Notes: generated from the sequence alone by a model not told the origin. Positions 55,931 to 64,000 are shown, counted from the stretch's first letter. The stretch: DNA of 64,000 nucleotides from Pseudomonas corrugata (GCF_001269905.1 NZ_LHVK01000021.1:1-64000); one strand, 5' to 3'. Made by a program: numbers and translations.

Positions 55931-56694
55931 GCCCACCCCTCGAGTCGCAACGTGGCACGCACCAGGCGTTGCTCCTCACTTTCGATTTCCTTGAGGTTGT
56001 CGCAGATGCTCTGGATATGGGCAATGGCGGCCTTGCGGGCCTGCTCGGGAAGCCGCCCGGTTACCGCGTTATAGAGCCTTGCATGTTGACGATCGATTTG
56101 CCGCTTCTGCGGCTCGCGGTGGTAGAGGTTGTTGACCGAGGCGAACACGGTGTTGAGCAGCAGGTCCGTCAGTGAGCGCAAGGTCTGCACCAGCACCGGA
56201 TTGTGCGACGCCTCGCAGATCGCCAGGTGAAACGCATGATCGAGCCGGGCGTGTTCGGAGGGCTCCAGTGCGCGCGTGTGGGCATCGAGCAACGCTTCGT
56301 AGCTGCGGGTGATCAGGACGAAATCGGCCTCTGTGCCACGCAAGGCCGCCAACCGTGCGGACTCGCCTTCGAGCAGACTGCGTACCTCGAACAAATCGTA
56401 AAGCGTGCGGGGCTGTGAGCTGAACAGGTGCATCAATGGCGACGCAGCACTGTTGCCCGACAGATCGGCGACGAAGGAGCCCTTGCCCTGCTCCGTCTTG
56501 ATGATCCCGCGCGCGCGCAGCAGCTTCAATCCTTCGCGTAATGCCGTGCGCGATACACCGAGCTTTTCCGTCAGCCGACGTTCCGACGGTAACAACTGCC
56601 CCGTCTTGAGCACGCCATCCACGATCAGGCGCTCGATACGCTCGCACACCACGTCGGCCACCTGCAGATTACGACGGGTCTGGGTGTCGTCCAT
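55927..56694 (-). CDS. glcC: FadR/GntR-family regulator of the glycolate operon, GlcC
   Basis: 255 residues from the ATG (MDDTQTRRNL) with GGAGG just upstream; a longer frame to 56736 lacks support. wHTH near 15-75 (LPSERRLTEKLGVSRTALREGLKLL split), then an all-helical FCD effector domain with the metal-binding DHAFHLAI and His residues. Divergent from glcDEFG, with two perfect FadR-class operators in the intergenic region. Confidence 0.93.
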   Translation of the reverse strand: MDDTQTRRNLQVADVVCERIERLIVDGVLKTGQLLPSERRLTEKLGVSRTALREGLKLLRARGIIKTEQGKGSFVADLSGNSAASPLMHLFSSQPRTLYDLFEVRSLLEGESARLAALRGTEADFVLITRSYEALLDAHTRALEPSEHARLDHAFHLAICEASHNPVLVQTLRSLTDLLLNTVFASVNNLYHREPQKRQIDRQHARLYNAVTGRLPEQARKAAIAHIQSICDNLKEIESEEQRLVRATLRLEGWA

Positions 56695-56706
56695 TGCGCC
56701 TCCAAC

Positions 56707-56717
56707 TGGTATGACCA
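56707..56717. promoter_or_regulatory. FadR-class operator, proximal to glcC
   Basis: TGGTATGACCA is an exact match to the GntR/FadR consensus TnGTnnnACnA. It lies 13 bp upstream of the glcC ATG, suiting autoregulation. Confidence 0.75.
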
Positions 56718-56813
56718 GCTTAGCCATGGTGTTCAAGCCGACTTACCACTTATCACAACTTATTGTTTTTAGATGTTTTATTAAAAATCACAAGAAAATA
56801 GCCGGTCAAAAAC

Positions 56814-56824
56814 TGGTTCGACCA
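56814..56824. promoter_or_regulatory. FadR-class operator, proximal to glcD
   Basis: TGGTTCGACCA is a second exact match to TnGTnnnACnA, 107 bp from the first and 105 bp before the glcD ATG. The spacing of the pair would suit looping or independent control of the divergent promoters by GlcC. Confidence 0.75.
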
Positions 56825-56928
56825 CCTCAACAAGCCATAGACAGTAGATCGCCTCGGACCAATGATGCAAGTCAGCTGCATGCGGAACCTGACCTCAAAT
56901 AAAAACAACCGAGTGTCGCCGGCCGACT

Positions 56929-58428
56929 ATGAACATTCTCTACGATGAACGCGTTGATGGTGCCCTGCCTGCCGTGGATAAAGCCACGCTGCTGCAGGCC
57001 TTGCAGGCGCGCTTGCCGGACCTTGAGATCCTGCACCAGCGCGAAGAACTCATGCCCTATGAATGCGACGGACTTTCCGCCTATCGCACCGCGCCGCTGC
57101 TGGTGGTACTGCCCCGCCATCTCGACGAGGTTCGGGGCGTGCTGGCGCTGTGTCATGAACGGCAGGTGCCTGTCGTCACCCGGGGGGCCGGGACCGGTTT
57201 GTCCGGTGGTGCGCTGCCGTTGGAAAAAGGCGTTCTGCTGGTGATGGCACGCTTCAACAACATTTTGCACATCGACCCGGCCGCCCGTACCGCACGGGTC
57301 CAGCCCGGGGTGCGCAACCTGGCGATTTCCCAGGCGGCCGCGCCGTTTGGCTTGTACTACGCGCCGGATCCCTCCTCACAGATCGCCTGCTCCATCGGCG
57401 GCAACGTCGCGGAAAATGCCGGTGGCGTACATTGCCTCAAATATGGTCTGACCGTGCACAACCTGCTCAAGGTCGAGATCCTCACCGTCGAGGGGGAGCG
57501 CCTGACCCTGGGCAGTGACGCACTCGACTCGCCGGGCCTTGACCTGCTGGCGCTGTTCACCGGTTCCGAGGGGATGCTCGGGGTGATCACCGAAGTCACG
57601 GTCAAGCTGCTTCCCAAACCCCAGACTGCGAAGGTGTTGCTGGCAGCGTTCGACTCGGTCGAAAAGGCGGGCCGCGCGGTGGGTGACATCATCGCTGCGG
57701 GTATCATTCCCGGCGGACTGGAGATGATGGACAACCTGGCCATCCGTGCCGCCGAAGACTTCATCCACGCCGGCTACCCGGTGGAGGCCGAAGCCATTCT
57801 GTTGTGCGAACTCGATGGTGTGGAAGCCGACGTCCATGATGACTGCAACCGCGTGCGCCAGGTGCTGGAGCAGGCCGGCGCCACCGAAGTGCGCCAGGCC
57901 CGCGACGAGGCCGAACGCGTGCGTTTCTGGGCTGGACGCAAGAATGCGTTTCCTGCTGTCGGCCGCCTCTCACCGGATTATTACTGCATGGACGGGACCA
58001 TCCCGCGTCGCGAGCTGCCCGGCGTGCTGCACGCCATCGCCGCTTTATCGGCCGAGTACGGCCTACGGGTAGCCAACGTGTTCCATGCCGGTGACGGCAA
58101 CATGCACCCGCTGATCCTGTTCGACGCCAACCAGCCGGGAGAACTTGATCGTGCCGAAGCCCTGGGGGGCAAGATCCTTGAGTTGTGCGTGAAAGTCGGA
58201 GGCAGCATCACCGGTGAGCACGGGGTGGGCCGCGAGAAAATCAATCAGATGTGCGCTCAGTTCAACAGCGACGAGTTGACCGTGTTCCACGCCGTCAAAG
58301 CGGCCTTCGATCCGAGCGGCCTGCTCAACCCCGGCAAGAACATTCCGACGCTGCACCGCTGCGCCGAGTTTGGCGCCATGCATGTGCATCTGGGGCAATT
58401 ACCCTTCCCTGACCTGGAGCGTTTCTGA
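56929..58428 (+). CDS. glcD: Glycolate oxidase, FAD-linked subunit GlcD
   Basis: 499 residues. PCMH-type FAD-binding domain (VVTRGAGTGLSGGALP near 83-98; CSIGGNVAENAGG near 155) and C-terminal cap ending in SGLLNPGKNIPTL. The conserved HAGDGNMHP near 385 and GEHGVGREK near 425 are present. Oxidizes glycolate (or D-lactate) to the keto acid, feeding electrons through GlcE/GlcF. Its stop overlaps the glcE start by one base. Confidence 0.96.
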   Translation: MNILYDERVDGALPAVDKATLLQALQARLPDLEILHQREELMPYECDGLSAYRTAPLLVVLPRHLDEVRGVLALCHERQVPVVTRGAGTGLSGGALPLEKGVLLVMARFNNILHIDPAARTARVQPGVRNLAISQAAAPFGLYYAPDPSSQIACSIGGNVAENAGGVHCLKYGLTVHNLLKVEILTVEGERLTLGSDALDSPGLDLLALFTGSEGMLGVITEVTVKLLPKPQTAKVLLAAFDSVEKAGRAVGDIIAAGIIPGGLEMMDNLAIRAAEDFIHAGYPVEAEAILLCELDGVEADVHDDCNRVRQVLEQAGATEVRQARDEAERVRFWAGRKNAFPAVGRLSPDYYCMDGTIPRRELPGVLHAIAALSAEYGLRVANVFHAGDGNMHPLILFDANQPGELDRAEALGGKILELCVKVGGSITGEHGVGREKINQMCAQFNSDELTVFHAVKAAFDPSGLLNPGKNIPTLHRCAEFGAMHVHLGQLPFPDLERF

Positions 58429-59489
58429 TGCACAACGCACTTGATAGGGATGCCAGCGACGCGTTGCTCGAACAGGTCAACCAGGCCCTGAAAAATGCCA
58501 CGCCACTACGAATCCAGGGTGGCGACAGCAAAGCCTTCCTGGGACGTCCGGTCACGGGCCAGCGCCTCGACACTCGCGCCCACCGGGGCATCGTCAGCTA
58601 TGACCCGACGGAACTGGTGATTACTGCCCGCTGCGGCACGCCCCTGCGGGAGCTGTCTGAGGTGCTGAACGCCTCGCAGCAAATGTTGCCCTGCGAACCG
58701 CCTTCCTTCGGCGACGCCACGGTGGGCGGCATGATCGCCAGCGGACTCTCCGGGCCGCGCCGTCCGTGGGCCGGCTCGGTGCGGGACTTCGTCCTCGGCT
58801 CGCGGGTCATCACCGGCCAGGGCAAGCTCCTGCGCTTCGGTGGCGAAGTCATGAAGAACGTCGCCGGTTACGACCTGTCGCGCCTGATGGCCGGCAGCTT
58901 TGGCTCCCTCGGGGTGATCACCGAGGTGTCGCTCAAAGTCCTGCCCAAGCCTCGGCAAGCCTTGAGCATCAGTCTGGAAATGGACAGCGAGCGCGCCTTG
59001 CTGCGCCTGGCGGAATGGGGCCAGCAGCCGCTGCCGATCAGCGCCGCCTGCCACGACGGCCGACGCCTGCACCTGCGGCTCGAGGGTGGCGAGGGCTCGG
59101 TAAGAGCGGCCCATGATCGACTGGGCGGCGAGATGCTGGAGGCCTCGTATTGGGAGGACCTCAACGAACATCGCTTGAGTTTCTTCGATGAGGATCTGCC
59201 GCTGTGGCGCCTGTCCGTGCCGCACAACACAGCGTGGCTGCCCTTGCCTGGCAGGCAACTGATCGACTGGGGCGGCGCCCAGCGCTGGCTCAAGTCTGGC
59301 GCCGAAGCCGCGTTCATCCGCCGGATCATCGAAGGCGTCGGCGGCCATGTGACCTGTTACGGCCGTGGTCTGATCGACAGCCCGTTCCAACCGCTGCCAG
59401 ACGCCCTGATGCGTTACCACCGCAACCTGAAGCAACAGCTCGACCCACAGGAAATTTTCAACCCTGGTCGCCTCTACGCGGAGCTTTGA
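58428..59489 (+). CDS. glcE: Glycolate oxidase, FAD-binding subunit GlcE
   Basis: 353 residues, shorter FAD_binding_4 protein: PPSFGDATVGGMIASGLSG near 88-106 and GGEVMKNVAGYDLSRLMAGSFG near 136-157 are typical of GlcE. C-terminus ends DPQEIFNPGRLY. Second subunit of the membrane-associated complex. Confidence 0.95.
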   Translation: MHNALDRDASDALLEQVNQALKNATPLRIQGGDSKAFLGRPVTGQRLDTRAHRGIVSYDPTELVITARCGTPLRELSEVLNASQQMLPCEPPSFGDATVGGMIASGLSGPRRPWAGSVRDFVLGSRVITGQGKLLRFGGEVMKNVAGYDLSRLMAGSFGSLGVITEVSLKVLPKPRQALSISLEMDSERALLRLAEWGQQPLPISAACHDGRRLHLRLEGGEGSVRAAHDRLGGEMLEASYWEDLNEHRLSFFDEDLPLWRLSVPHNTAWLPLPGRQLIDWGGAQRWLKSGAEAAFIRRIIEGVGGHVTCYGRGLIDSPFQPLPDALMRYHRNLKQQLDPQEIFNPGRLYAEL

Positions 59490-59492
59490 ACC

Positions 59493-60710
59493 ATGCAGAC
59501 AACCTTGAGTGAAGAGGCTCGCCAGTTGCCCCGCGCCGAAGAGGCCGAAAGCATCCTGCGCACGTGCGTGCACTGTGGTTTCTGCAACGCCACCTGCCCG
59601 ACCTACCAGTTGCTCGGCGATGAACTGGATGGCCCGAGGGGACGTATCTACCTGATCAAGCAAGTGCTCGAAGGCAACCCGGTCACGGCGAAGACCCAAC
59701 AGCACCTGGATCGTTGCCTGTCGTGCCGCAATTGCGAAACCACCTGCCCTTCCGGGGTCGACTACCACAACCTGCTGGACATTGGCCGCGCCGTGGTCGA
59801 TGCAGCGGTCGGACGGCCTCTCGGCCAGCGCTTGTTGCGCGAAGGGTTGCGGGCGGTCGTGCCCAACCCGGGCGTGTTCAAAGGGCTGATCGGTGGTGGC
59901 CGGATGTTTCGGCCGTGGCTGCCCGACAGCCTGCGCGGCAAGGTGCCTCGCCATGTACCGGCCGCCAAACCGCGGCCGGTGAACCGCCATGCCCGTCACG
60001 TGCTCATGCTCGAAGGCTGCGTGCAACCGAGCCTGTCGCCCAATACCAACGCGGCCACCGCCCGGGTCCTGGATCGATTGGGGATCAGTGTGACACCCGT
60101 TGCCGAAGTCGGTTGCTGCGGCGCCGTGGACTATCATCTGGACGCCCAGGCCGTGGGCCTGGATCGTGCGCGCCGCAACATCGATGCGTGGTGGCCGAAC
60201 ATCGAGAACGGTGCCGAGGCCATCGTGCAAACCGCCAGCGGTTGCGGCGCGTTCATCAAGGATTACGGGCACTTGCTCGGCAGCGATCCGGCCTATGCCG
60301 AGAAAGCGAAAAAGGTCAGCGCCCTGGCCAAGGACCTGGTTGAAGTGCTGCGCGAAGAGCCGCTGGAAATACTGCGCGTGCGCAGCGACCAACGCCTGGC
60401 ATTCCACTGCCCCTGCACCTTGCAGCACGCGCAGAAACTGGGCGGCGCCGTTGAGGCAGTGCTGACGAACCTGGGTTTCGAGCTCACGCCGGTCCCCGAC
60501 AGTCACTTGTGCTGCGGCTCGGCGGGCACCTACTCGATCACCCAACCCGAGCTGTCCCGGCAACTGCGCGACAACAAACTCAACGCCCTGGAAAGCGGGC
60601 GCCCCGACGTGATTGTCACCGCCAATATCGGCTGCCAGTCCCATCTCGACGGTGCTGGCCGAACACCGGTCCGGCACTGGATCGAGTGGGTAGAAGCCGC
60701 ATTGCCTTAA
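59493..60710 (+). CDS. glcF: Glycolate oxidase, iron-sulfur subunit GlcF
   Basis: 405 residues. Two ferredoxin-type 4Fe-4S motifs, CVHCGFCNATCPT near 26 and CLSCRNCETTCPSG near 76, followed by two CCG domains (GCCGAVDYH and LCCGSAGTYS). It passes electrons to the quinone pool. Three bases separate it from glcE. Confidence 0.96.
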   Translation: MQTTLSEEARQLPRAEEAESILRTCVHCGFCNATCPTYQLLGDELDGPRGRIYLIKQVLEGNPVTAKTQQHLDRCLSCRNCETTCPSGVDYHNLLDIGRAVVDAAVGRPLGQRLLREGLRAVVPNPGVFKGLIGGGRMFRPWLPDSLRGKVPRHVPAAKPRPVNRHARHVLMLEGCVQPSLSPNTNAATARVLDRLGISVTPVAEVGCCGAVDYHLDAQAVGLDRARRNIDAWWPNIENGAEAIVQTASGCGAFIKDYGHLLGSDPAYAEKAKKVSALAKDLVEVLREEPLEILRVRSDQRLAFHCPCTLQHAQKLGGAVEAVLTNLGFELTPVPDSHLCCGSAGTYSITQPELSRQLRDNKLNALESGRPDVIVTANIGCQSHLDGAGRTPVRHWIEWVEAALP

Positions 60711-60728
60711 CCCACCCTGGAGCCTCCC

Positions 60729-61130
60729 ATGAAAAGCAAAGCCGTGCTCGGCCAGAACGAAGTCAGCCGGATTCTCTCGGCCGCCCGCGATGAAGCGAAC
60801 AGCAACCAGTGGGCCGTCGCCATCGTGATTGTCGATGATGGCGGTCACCCGCTGGCCCTGGAGCGCCTCGATGGCTGCGCGCCCATCGGTGCCTACATCG
60901 CCACCGAAAAAGCCCGCACCTCGGCCCTCGGCCGGCGCGAATCCAAAGGTTATGAAGAGATGGTCAACGGTGGACGCCAGGCCTTTTTGTCCGCGCCGCT
61001 GTTGACGTCCCTGGAGGGTGGCGTCCCGATCATTGTCGACGGTCAGGTGATCGGCGCTGTGGGCGTGTCCGGGGTCAAGGCCGAGCAGGACGCCCAAGTC
61101 GCCAGAGCCGGCGCGCAATGCCTGAACTGA
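60729..61130 (+). CDS. glcG: GlcG/PduO-family heme-binding protein
   Basis: 133 residues, single DUF336/GlcG domain (VAIVIVDDGGHPLALERLDG; GGVPIIVDGQVIGAVGVSG). Commonly the last gene of glc operons; the family binds heme or cobalamin, with an accessory role not firmly established. Confidence 0.92.
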   Translation: MKSKAVLGQNEVSRILSAARDEANSNQWAVAIVIVDDGGHPLALERLDGCAPIGAYIATEKARTSALGRRESKGYEEMVNGGRQAFLSAPLLTSLEGGVPIIVDGQVIGAVGVSGVKAEQDAQVARAGAQCLN

Positions 61131-61285
61131 AGTGGACGCAACGGCACCACCGGATTGATCAACCAGCAGTGACGGCGCGGGGTACGTCGAAGATCTGCAT
61201 ACGACGGCTGGTGAGCAGAGCGCACAGATCGCTGTAGGATCGAAACGGCTTTGGCGGAGCTAATGGCTGCGACATCCTTTGCCCA
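61131..61285. other. Non-coding stretch after glcG
   Basis: 155 bp between the glcG stop and the minus-strand terminator. No open frame with coding character and no convincing + strand terminator hairpin was found. Confidence 0.5.
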
Positions 61286-61340
61286 GAAAAAAGAAGGCCC
61301 GAACATAATGCTGAACTGAGCCAGCACCAGAGGTTCGGGC
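61286..61340 (-). terminator. Rho-independent terminator for a minus-strand transcript
   Basis: On the minus strand GCCCGAAC pairs with GTTCGGGC (8 bp) around an inner TGCTG/CAGCA stem and is followed by CTTCTTTTTT. It lies about 60 bases beyond the stop of the small minus-strand frame at 61399. Confidence 0.8.
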
Positions 61341-61398
61341 GTTATTGACTTAAGTATCTGCGCTCATCATCACGGCGGCAGTGTGCTCCTGTGGACCG

Positions 61399-61620
61399 TC
61401 ATGGTCTCGCCCCGTAGAGGTCCACCCCGGATTTGGGCGTAACGGCCATTACCACGCCATTAATGACCGCCTTTCCCAACACCGTGAAATGATGCGCAGC
61501 CCAGGCGTGTCGCTCGGTATCGCGTATGAACGCTGCGTCTTCGGCAAACTCATCGGGTACCAATCTCGGTCGCTGAATTTGCAGCGACCTGAGGAAAATA
61601 TCCCGGTGAAGCGCTGGCCA
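61399..61620 (-). pseudogene. 3' tail of an unrecognised minus-strand gene
   Basis: A frame with no ATG or GTG start runs to a TGA at 61399. It includes DEFAEDAAFIRDTERHAW and ends TPKSGVDLYGARP. Codon choice looks coding, and a strong minus-strand terminator follows, so this is probably the end of a real gene whose 5' part has been lost (an upstream TGA lies near 61620; a TTG near 61564 could give about 55 residues). Family not identified. Confidence 0.4.
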
Positions 61621-61954
61621 TCAAGATCGTTACGATTAAAAAAACACCGTAAAAAGCACCTCCTACACAACTATCGGAGTTTGCCTACAACCCTGAAAAA
61701 AGGTCATCCATTTTATCCAACGGGTCGAGTCCTCTAGCCATACACTCCCGTAACACCGAGCCCTAATCCCGAGGCTACGTCACCTTGCGCCTGTGCCTAC
61801 AACTAAGCCAGAATCCGCCCGCTTGTGCGCCAGGGGCCCGGCTTCTATTGTCTCCGAGTCGCTGAAAATCAGCGATCGGGTTTAGCAGCCCAGAACCTTT
61901 GACGCACAGTGCCACACATATGCCAGCAGGTTTAGAGCCCGCTCATTATGTAAT

Positions 61955-62037
61955 GGCGGTTGTGCGCGGGAGACCTTCGGGTCTGCCGGTTAAGAGGTCC
62001 GGTCTGCTAACCCGCGTACAGCCGCCACCCTTTTTTT
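61955..62037 (+). ncRNA. Structured RNA: three-way junction with terminal U-run
   Basis: A 16-bp closing stem (61955-61970 with 62011-62026) encloses a perfect AGACC-TTCG-GGTCT tetraloop hairpin (61971-61984) and a GCCGG/CCGGT hairpin (61985-62003). ACCC and seven T follow. It is 50 bp upstream of the tiny ORF at 62087. It could be an attenuator, a leader terminator or a free small RNA. The preceding 100 bp (from about 61850, including GTCGCTGAAAATCAGCGAT) may belong to the same leader; I recall similar leaders before small Pseudomonas proteins, but could not search. Confidence 0.65.
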
Positions 62038-62086
62038 CGTTTAGCAGCGAGACAAGGCGGCTCCACTACCTCTTAGAGTCACAGCT

Positions 62087-62188
62087 ATGTTTAAAGTAAC
62101 TCCCAACCCTCCACAAACAGACCCCACCGCCAACGGCCTCGACCCAAAGAAAGTCCAAGAAGCTACCGATAACGTCGATCCGCGCTAG
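62087..62188 (+). CDS. 33-residue ORF, internally deleted small Pseudomonas protein (DUF3077/DUF6124-like)
   Basis: ATG to TAG encoding a protein that begins MFKVTPNPPQTDPTANG and ends EATDNVDPR. The first 20 or so residues resemble the N-terminus of a Pseudomonas family of about 110-120 residues (recalled, not searched), and the final DNVDPR resembles its C-terminus, so the middle 80-odd codons seem deleted in frame. It is preceded by the structured RNA. Whether it is translated is unknown. Confidence 0.5.
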   Translation: MFKVTPNPPQTDPTANGLDPKKVQEATDNVDPR

Positions 62189-62274
62189 CACCCAGCCTGT
62201 AACTTGAGGCCGAGTCGGACTTTGTAACTCTCCTGCCTATAGAGCCGCCGATTCACACCAGCCCGAGCGAGGCC

Positions 62275-62307
62275 GCCTGTGCAGTGTCCTTCAAACACTG
62301 CGCAGGC
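62275..62307 (+). other. 13-bp stem hairpin
   Basis: GCCTGTGCAGTGT pairs with ACACTGCGCAGGC (one G-U) around a seven-base loop. There is no T-run on either side, so it is not a classical terminator. It sits six bases before the ATG of the sheath-like remnant. Confidence 0.6.
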
Positions 62308-62312
62308 AACCC

Positions 62313-62444
62313 ATGGCCGACTATCTTCACGGTGTGGGAGTCATCGAACTCAACGACGCCCCGGCGCGGCTCGAAGGCTGCAAACCTAAACGCCGCACCT
62401 TCGAAACCCTGCTCCATTCGCAGAGGCGCTCCCCCTTCGCGAAT
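62313..62444 (+). pseudogene. Possible 5' remnant of a phage/tailocin tail-sheath gene
   Basis: Starts MADYLHGVGVIELND, which resembles the conserved N-terminus of P2-type contractile tail-sheath proteins (M-x-D-Y/F-x-H-G-V-x-V-x-E). Similarity stops after about 15 residues, then the frame runs into the antisense 3' end of the FadL gene. Probably a scar of a departed prophage or tailocin; chance resemblance cannot be excluded. Confidence 0.3.
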
Positions 62445-63719
62445 TCAGAACTTATAAGTAACGGACATACCGAACCCACTGGCGCTGTTCTTGTATTTGG
62501 AGCTGTAGGCGCCCCTGCTGGCTGAAGCGTCGTTGACCTTCACGCTCTCTTCCCACAGATAGGAGTAAGCGAGGTCGACGGTGACATTGTCCACCGGCGT
62601 CCACCCGGCGCCCAAGCTGACCACCGTGCGGTCTCCCGTTGGAATCCGTGGCGAACGGTTGGTGTTGTTGGTGGGGGACTGATCCACCGAAAAGCCAGTG
62701 CGCAGCACCCATTGCTTATTGAGCTGGTACGAAGCGCCAATCGCGTGCGCCCACGTGTCGTGCCAGTTCTCCTCTTCAGTAACACTGCTCAACGTGCCGC
62801 TCAGCGCCGCAGGCAAGCCGCTGTTCTCGATGGTAATGTCCTTGAAGCGACTCCAACGTGTCCAGGTGCTGCCCAGGTACAGGGTCCAATCGTCATTGAG
62901 TTGCTGGGTCACCGAGAAGTCCACGGACTCGGGGGTGTCCACGTCCAGCGAAGCATCGTAGTTTTCACCGCTGAGCCCCAGCAGGGAAAAGACGCCTCCG
63001 GTGACTTTGGTCTTGGCATTGTCCAAGTGATAGCTGACCTTGGAATGGTAGGTCATGCCCACCCGCGTGCTGTCCGTGGCCTGCACCAGAATACCGGCGT
63101 TGAAACCCAGGGCGGTGTCATCGCCCTTGCTGGTGAGTTTGCCGTCATTGGTACCGGGACTGAAGGGGTTCAGGACCATTGCCGACAACTCACCGCTGAT
63201 GCGGTTGATGGTCGGACCGAAACCGATGGAAACCCTGTCATTGAAGGCGTAGCTGACCGTCGGTTGGAAGGTCAGTGTCTTGACCTCGCTTTTGTTCGTG
63301 AAATAACGACCGGCGAACCCACTGCCATAATCCGTTATCAGACCGAACGGCGCGTAGAAGCCGACACCGAACGCCCAATGTTCATCGATGGGATTGACGT
63401 AGTAACCCATGGGCACCGTGACCACGGGCACCATGTCGCCGTCTTGCTGGCCGCCGAATGTGCTGCGCGTCTGGCTGATGTCTGATTTGGCGAACAGCGT
63501 TGCAGCGCCCACACTGACCTGTTCTCGCTTCAAGCGAGACATGCCTGCCGGGTTACCGAAAACGGTGCTCGCGTCATCGGCGGAAGAGGATCGACCGGCA
63601 AAACCGGTGCCCATCCCACTGATGCTTTGTTCATTGAGCGCAAAGCCGCTGGCGAACAGTTGCGAAGAGGCCAGTGCTACAGCAAGGCCAAGCGGAGTCT
63701 TGAGGATCATTTTTTTCAT
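62445..63719 (-). CDS. FadL-family outer membrane transport protein (OmpP1/TodX)
   Basis: 424 residues from the ATG (MKKMILKTPLGL) with a signal peptide cleaved near LFA-SGFALNEQS. The N-terminal SGFALNEQSISGMGTGFAG hatch and NPAGM motif (FGNPAGMSRL) are FadL hallmarks, and the protein ends with the outer-membrane aromatic signature YKF. It imports long-chain fatty acids or other hydrophobic compounds. A longer frame to 63842 has no support. A thioesterase gene lies upstream on the same strand. Confidence 0.95.
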   Translation of the reverse strand: MKKMILKTPLGLAVALASSQLFASGFALNEQSISGMGTGFAGRSSSADDASTVFGNPAGMSRLKREQVSVGAATLFAKSDISQTRSTFGGQQDGDMVPVVTVPMGYYVNPIDEHWAFGVGFYAPFGLITDYGSGFAGRYFTNKSEVKTLTFQPTVSYAFNDRVSIGFGPTINRISGELSAMVLNPFSPGTNDGKLTSKGDDTALGFNAGILVQATDSTRVGMTYHSKVSYHLDNAKTKVTGGVFSLLGLSGENYDASLDVDTPESVDFSVTQQLNDDWTLYLGSTWTRWSRFKDITIENSGLPAALSGTLSSVTEEENWHDTWAHAIGASYQLNKQWVLRTGFSVDQSPTNNTNRSPRIPTGDRTVVSLGAGWTPVDNVTVDLAYSYLWEESVKVNDASASRGAYSSKYKNSASGFGMSVTYKF

Positions 63720-63786
63720 TATTGGATCTCTAGGGTGATGACAGCTAGGTGTTGCAGGGAAAACAGTGGCCTCAGCTCTTTCGGCT

Positions 63787-64000
63787 TCAAGCGAAAATCG
63801 CCACGGTCTGGCGTGCCCACAGCACGCGCAGACCGCTTTCATCCCAGATCTCCATATCCTGGACGCAATAGCCCTCTTGGGTTTGTTGGCTGAACGAATT
63901 GATCAGGAACCATTCGCCGACCACGGCAGGTTGCGGCAAGTCGATGGTCCAGGACACCGAACTGATGGCGGCCGGCTCGGTAAAGCAGGTCATGGCCGCG
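63787..64000 (-). CDS. Acyl-CoA thioesterase (TesB-like/hot-dog), 3' part; 5' end outside window
   Basis: The frame reaches the window edge. The visible C-terminus (SVSWTIDLPQP, WFLINSFSQQTQEGYCVQDMEIWDESG, RQTVAIF) matches the end of double hot-dog TesB-like thioesterases, with the conserved Q-D-M-x-x-W and R-Q-T. It hydrolyses acyl-CoAs. Proximity to fadL on the same strand fits fatty-acid metabolism. Confidence 0.8.
   Translation of the reverse strand, partial: AAMTCFTEPAAISSVSWTIDLPQPAVVGEWFLINSFSQQTQEGYCVQDMEIWDESGLRVLWARQTVAIFA

Noticed and set aside
58506..61118. 870-codon minus-strand open frame across glcE-glcF-glcG
   Set aside because: Spans three well-identified + strand genes; product rich in Arg/Gln/Val without domains.
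61381..61737. 118-codon + strand frame in the glcG-fadL gap
   Set aside because: Ribosome site absent and composition unlike coding sequence; the minus-strand tail with its terminator explains the region better.

Overview
The window is chromosomal DNA from a fluorescent-group Pseudomonas. GC is high, codon use is strongly GC-ending, and the window carries a wss-type acetylated-cellulose operon, Pseudomonas-style REP/REPIN elements, a SyrD/PvdE-like peptide exporter and a glc glycolate operon. Only the sequence was read: family names come from motifs and recalled family knowledge, and no database search was run.

1-24.2 kb (+ strand mostly): the 3' half of a non-ribosomal peptide locus, most likely for a peptide siderophore. 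Three collinear synthetases (the first cut by the window edge) read A(Ser)-T-C-A(Ser)-T-E / C-A(Asp)-T-Elike-C-A(Dab-like)-T-C-TauD / degenerate C-A(Asp)-T-TE. The predicted tail of the product is ...Ser-(D-)Ser-Asp-Dab-(beta-hydroxy)Asp, with the Asp hydroxylase fused to the end of the second protein. A SyrD/PvdE-like exporter, an FhuF-type ferric-siderophore reductase (-) and an SbmA/YddA-type ABC protein (+) follow. A good Fur-box match lies between the last two genes.

24.2-26.4 kb: a less GC-rich accessory patch with a two-TM protein and an exported cytidine-deaminase-fold protein of unusual architecture.

26.5-41.3 kb (- strand): a nine-gene wssA-I operon making cellulose (A-E) and acetylating it (F-I). 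WssA appears to carry an N-terminal BcsR-like segment. No wssJ is seen.

41.5-53.2 kb: small metabolic modules: VOC protein and LysR; a DadA-like oxidase beside a racemase remnant cut by a REPIN-containing MITE-like element; a sigma54 activator divergent from an inositol/sugar-type operon (Gfo/Idh dehydrogenase, TIM-barrel isomerase, periplasmic binding protein, MFS carrier) that has a near-consensus -24/-12 promoter; and an SDR lacking the usual YxxxK, divergent from a LysR regulator.

53.4-61.1 kb: a ClC antiporter flanked by a short direct repeat of the neighbouring methyltransferase 3' end, a SAM methyltransferase, a frameshifted LysR remnant, and the glycolate system glcC / glcDEFG with two FadR-type operators.

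61.1-62.4 kb: a gene-poor scar. It holds a minus-strand gene tail with its terminator, a strong three-way-junction RNA ending in a U-run, a 33-codon ORF that looks like an internally deleted small Pseudomonas protein, and a possible phage tail-sheath 5' remnant. The window ends with a FadL-type outer membrane protein and the 3' end of an acyl-CoA thioesterase gene (- strand).
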